A stretch of DNA of 64,000 nucleotides from positions 496,001 through 560,000 of the forward strand of contig NZ_CP129613.1 in assembly GCF_030486405.1 (NCBI RefSeq). The letters are read 5' to 3'. Shown here piece after piece: positions 61,257 to 64,000 of the stretch. The notes under the pieces were generated by a model. It worked only from the letters and a program-made list of their open reading frames with translations, had not been told where the DNA came from and made no database searches. The first letter of the stretch is position 1; every line of letters starts with the position of its first letter. Source of the stretch: Mycolicibacterium sp. HK-90 (GTDB taxonomy: Bacteria; Actinomycetota; Actinomycetes; Mycobacteriales; Mycobacteriaceae). The translations under genes were made by a program, and so were the position numbers.

Positions 61257-62249
61257 CTAAGCTTCGCGCCGAACGGCGCTGGGGGTACGGCCCCACCACC
61301 GCTGCGCGCACCGGGTCAGCACGGCCTGCTCGGAGAGCCCGATCAGATGGGCGATCTGGGACAGCGGCATGTCGGTTGTCGTCAGGTATGTATGCGCCCG
61401 ACCGCGGCGGACGTCATCGAGGATGTGTGCAAACGACTGATCTTCGGCCTTGAGTTGACGCTGAAGCGTTCGTGGATGCACCGCTAGAACCTTTGCCACA
61501 TCGTCTAGTTCCGTAGGTCCGGTTCCCAGCGCCTGGTCGAGCACCCCCCGCACCCGGCCGGCCATCACAGGACCGGGTTGGCGAGCCTGCCGCGACAGGA
61601 ACGCTAGCGCCAGGGCCCGCAACGTATTGTCCACGCCGTCGAGGCGACGCGACAACAAGCTCTTGGGAACTCGCAGGAGCGCAGCCGGGCGAGCGAAGCG
61701 CACAGACGCCCCGAACACGCTGTGATAGCGGTCCCGGGATGCTACCGGTTGATGCGGGAGATCCACCGAGCGCAGCCCATAGTCTCCGCCGATGAGGAAC
61801 CGCAACGCCCGGTGAAAGAACACCATCGTCATGTCGGTGGCCTGGGGCAGCTGACGGATCCCGGAGCCGAAGCAGTAACGCACGGCAACCACACCGCGCG
61901 CCCGATCAGGGTCGTCGATCAGTGACACGCTGAGGTCGCGGGCGTGGATGAACATGAATCGCGAGGTGCACTCCAAGGCCTCGGAAACTGATGTCGAGTT
62001 TTGGATCGCCACCGACAAGGGACCCAGCATCCGGAAATCCTGGGCCTCGCCCACCCGCAGACCCAGATCTGCGCAACGCAGATCCGCCGCAGCGATCTCC
62101 AACACCGCAGCGATGGCGCGGTCCTCGACCAACACCTCATCGGTATCCAGCGCTTCGACCGGCAACCCTGCCTGCGCGGCGTACCCGTCGGCATCGCCAC
62201 CGAGGCCTTCCACGCACTGACGAAACTTCTGCAGCCCCGCCGACCGCAC
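61257..62249 (-). CDS. AraC-family regulator with Arabinose_bd-type N-terminal domain
   Basis: This protein of about 330 residues has an N-terminal domain like AraC-type ligand-binding regions (SVSEALECTSRFMFIHARDLSVSLI, then DMTMVFFHRALRFLIGG) and a C-terminal AraC helix-turn-helix (DDVAKVLAVHPRTLQRQLKAEDQSF, LSQIAHLIGLSEQAVLTRCAQRWWGRTP). The start is uncertain: GTG 62249 is 8 bp after TAGGAG, while GTG 62258 and ATG 62318 are alternatives. It is convergent with the five-gene operon, whose substrate may be its ligand. Confidence 0.85.
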   Translation of the reverse strand: MRSAGLQKFRQCVEGLGGDADGYAAQAGLPVEALDTDEVLVEDRAIAAVLEIAAADLRCADLGLRVGEAQDFRMLGPLSVAIQNSTSVSEALECTSRFMFIHARDLSVSLIDDPDRARGVVAVRYCFGSGIRQLPQATDMTMVFFHRALRFLIGGDYGLRSVDLPHQPVASRDRYHSVFGASVRFARPAALLRVPKSLLSRRLDGVDNTLRALALAFLSRQARQPGPVMAGRVRGVLDQALGTGPTELDDVAKVLAVHPRTLQRQLKAEDQSFAHILDDVRRGRAHTYLTTTDMPLSQIAHLIGLSEQAVLTRCAQRWWGRTPSAVRREA

Positions 62250-62910
62250 CAATGACACTCCTACAGACTCGCAACTCTGTCGCCTGGAATCAAGCAGTCG
62301 TCGTTCAGTGTCAATCATTGACAAGACGCTGTGGAACAACGGCAATCAGACTTCATCCACCCTTCCTGCGCGAGACCGGGCTCCGGTGCGATGAGATCGC
62401 GAAGGGATCTCTGCGGAAGGGGAAGGGTGCTAATGCGGTGCACTGCAGGCGGGTGGCAGATCACGTGCAAGGGGGGACGAGGCATTGTGCGGTTAATATT
62501 GCATCACAACTGATTTCGACGCCGGACGCTCTCGCGACACCGGTGAACTTGCGCGCCGAAGTATTGAAAGCGATTGTGGGATGCTGTGGTGATTCGCGCG
62601 GAGCGCACTGTTGGGGCCATCGACGCTTGTAGTTTCATCTTTGTCGAGTGGGTGGGTTGCAAGGGGCGCCGGCGCCGCCGCCGCGTCTCGGCTGCGTATG
62701 CCGTAGTGCGATGCGGTCGCCGGCTCCCAGAACTGGTCACAGACATCGCAAGTATACTCATACGTATACATCACTTGATGTGAGGAATGAAGCTGCCGAT
62801 TTTGAATTCCCAGACGGTGTGGTGTTCTCCGTCGGGTTGGCTTCGGCGCGAGAGAGGGGATTGGTTGTGATCAAGGGTATTCCGCAGTCCGCGTCCGAAG
62901 CCGGTCTGGC
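62250..62910. other. Intergenic region with small symmetric elements
   Basis: No gene is supported. At about 62754-62777 GTATAC-TCATAC-GTATAC is followed by CATCACTTGATG, an AT-rich symmetric stretch that could be the promoter/operator of the quinone oxidoreductase gene. A minus-strand frame near 62760 beginning MYTYEYTCDVCDQFW has a single CxxC and was not accepted as a gene. Confidence 0.4.
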
Positions 62911-63870
62911 GTGAAAGCGGCGGTCTACTACACCAATGGTGAACCTGACGTCGTACGCTATGAGGATGTCGCGCCTCCGGTCTTTGGGTCGCATGATGTA
63001 TTGATCGCGGTTGCTGCGATCAGCGTCGAAGGTGGCGACCTACACACACGGCGGCTGGTCGCACCGGAGCAGCCACCTGTTGTGCCTGGATGCGCAGCCG
63101 CGGGGGTGGTTCGCGCGGTCGGCGCTGCGGTTACCCGCATCTCGCCCGGTTGTCACGTTGCGGCGTTCAATCATTCTGGTTCACATGCTGAACTTTGGTC
63201 CGTGCCAGAGCATTACGTTTATGCGTGCCCGGAAGACCTCGATTTGACGGTTGCCGCCACAGTACCCGTAGCGTTCGGAACCGCTGATGATGCGTTATTT
63301 GAATTCGGCCACCTCCAGCCGAGTCAAACTGTTTTGATTCGCGGTGCGACCGGAGGAGTGGGTATCGCCGCGGTGCAGCTCGCCAAAGCTGCCGGCGCGC
63401 AGGTGATCGCGACCGCTTCCACCTCTGAGCGCGCGCAGGCTTTGCGGTCGCTGGGCGCCGACCACATTGTCGGTTACACCACACGTGACATTGTCGATAC
63501 TGTCCTCGGCCGTACCGAGCGGCGCGGTGTTGACCTGCTGGTGGATATGGCCGGCGGGTCGCAACTGAATGAACTCACGGCCGCTGTCCGTTACCGCGGA
63601 ACCATCGCCTCTGTCGGCGTGAACGGACGGCCGACCGCGATCGAGTTCTACCCGCTGGTCGCACGTGGGCTAACGGTTGTCGGGGTGTCATTCGGTGAGG
63701 AGATGCACAGCCGGCGCGTGAAGGAGATGATCGAGCGTCACCTGAGCAGTGCCGCGCGCCGTGGGTTGACGCTACCGATTGAGCACGTCTACGCGCTGGC
63801 GGATGCGGCCCAGGCTCACCGCCACGCTGAGCGCGGACACGGGTTCGGGCGTATTGTCATGCATCCGTAG
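62911..63870 (+). CDS. MDR-family quinone oxidoreductase/enoyl reductase
   Basis: This 319-residue protein is of the zinc-free MDR type: MKAAVYYTNGEPDVVRYED, ISVEGGDLHTRRLVAP, then VPVAFGTADDALFEFGHLQPSQTVLIRGATGGVGIAAVQLAK with the NADPH motif. No zinc Cys set is present. It is the paralogue of 44570-45532, similar along the whole length. GTG 62911 starts directly at the stop of a short upstream frame and no good ribosome site is visible. Role: NADPH-dependent reduction of a quinone or enone. Confidence 0.87.
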   Translation: MKAAVYYTNGEPDVVRYEDVAPPVFGSHDVLIAVAAISVEGGDLHTRRLVAPEQPPVVPGCAAAGVVRAVGAAVTRISPGCHVAAFNHSGSHAELWSVPEHYVYACPEDLDLTVAATVPVAFGTADDALFEFGHLQPSQTVLIRGATGGVGIAAVQLAKAAGAQVIATASTSERAQALRSLGADHIVGYTTRDIVDTVLGRTERRGVDLLVDMAGGSQLNELTAAVRYRGTIASVGVNGRPTAIEFYPLVARGLTVVGVSFGEEMHSRRVKEMIERHLSSAARRGLTLPIEHVYALADAAQAHRHAERGHGFGRIVMHP

Positions 63871-64000
63871 CCACGTACCTGGCCGGACCACCCGGTTACG
63901 CTGGATGCGAGGCTCCGGCGGCAACGTCTCAAGGCAGCAGCCGCCGGGCCAAGGTGTCTCTGAGTTTTGGAGGCAACGATAGACGCACTCGTGACATCGA
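63871..64000. other. Window end, possible start of a further gene
   Basis: GGAGG at about 63969 precedes a frame (TTG 63967 or GTG 63990) that runs off the window. Too little is present to judge it. Confidence 0.25.

Noticed and set aside
62493..62774. Minus-strand frame beginning MYTYEYTCDVCDQFW, zinc-ribbon-like
   Set aside because: Only one CxxC is present, the rest is unlike any known family and there is no ribosome site.
1..64000. CRISPR arrays, rRNA or prophage attachment sites
   Set aside because: No regularly spaced short repeats, rRNA-like sequence or integrase gene was seen on either strand.

Overview
This window looks like an accessory, catabolic stretch of a high-GC actinomycete chromosome, most likely a mycobacterium (Mycolicibacterium or Mycobacterium type). 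The signs are a CYP125-like P450, a mycofactocin-type short-chain dehydrogenase/reductase (SDR), several DapB-like Rossmann oxidoreductases of the kind expanded in mycobacteria, a long exported alpha/beta-hydrolase, and frequent GTG/TTG starts with 4-bp ATGA/GTGA overlaps. I see no rRNA, tRNA, CRISPR array or complete insertion sequence. Assignments rest on motif recognition by eye; no database search was run.

Region 1 (1-7.9 kb) is a steroid/terpenoid-like redox cluster: the 3' end of a GMC oxidoreductase, a DapB-like protein, an SDR and an NDH-2/AIF-like flavoprotein on +; an SDR, a TetR regulator and an EXPERA (emopamil-binding/TMEM97-like) membrane protein on -; then a CYP125-like P450 and another SDR on +. 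A near-identical promoter/operator element lies before the DapB-like/SDR genes and before the minus-strand SDR operon. Region 2 (7.9-14.1 kb) holds two decayed AAA/STAND-type ATPase genes, a LysE/RhtB exporter, an FAD monooxygenase divergent from a MarR regulator with two palindromic operators, and a CGNR zinc-finger regulator.

Region 3 (14.2-25.9 kb) is the most intriguing part. It has a GntR regulator, a PF06684-type protein, an enamidase-like amidohydrolase, an SDR, a 4-oxalocrotonate-type tautomerase, two tandem type II dehydroquinase-like proteins (one without the catalytic lid), a DAO-type flavoprotein, an aldehyde dehydrogenase, a LysR regulator and an amino-acid permease. Together these suggest uptake and ring opening of a cyclic amide or N-heterocycle, then oxidation of the released aldehyde. 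Region 4 (25.9-36.2 kb) starts with 2 kb of mostly decayed DNA that includes a degenerate copy of the promoter and 5' end of the next operon. That operon encodes a HisD/HpsN-like dehydrogenase, an aspartase-like lyase, a zinc alcohol dehydrogenase and an aldehyde dehydrogenase, followed by a LysR regulator and a second permease.

Region 5 (36.2-55.5 kb) contains a TrkA-N/ion-channel-like protein, a deleted DapB-like pseudogene, a TetR regulator with a two-palindrome operator before a metallo-beta-lactamase (MBL) fold/SDR/sulfotransferase/VOC operon, a SnoaL-like protein, a quinone oxidoreductase, and a minus-strand operon with three DapB-like genes (one frameshifted), a VOC protein, an SDR and decayed genes. 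A TetR regulator, a mycofactocin-type SDR and an exported esterase follow. Region 6 (56.2-64 kb) is a tightly coupled five-gene operon (acyl-CoA dehydrogenase, two SDRs, APH-like kinase, SMP-30-like propeller), a convergent AraC regulator and a second quinone oxidoreductase. The many broken copies suggest repeated duplication and deletion.
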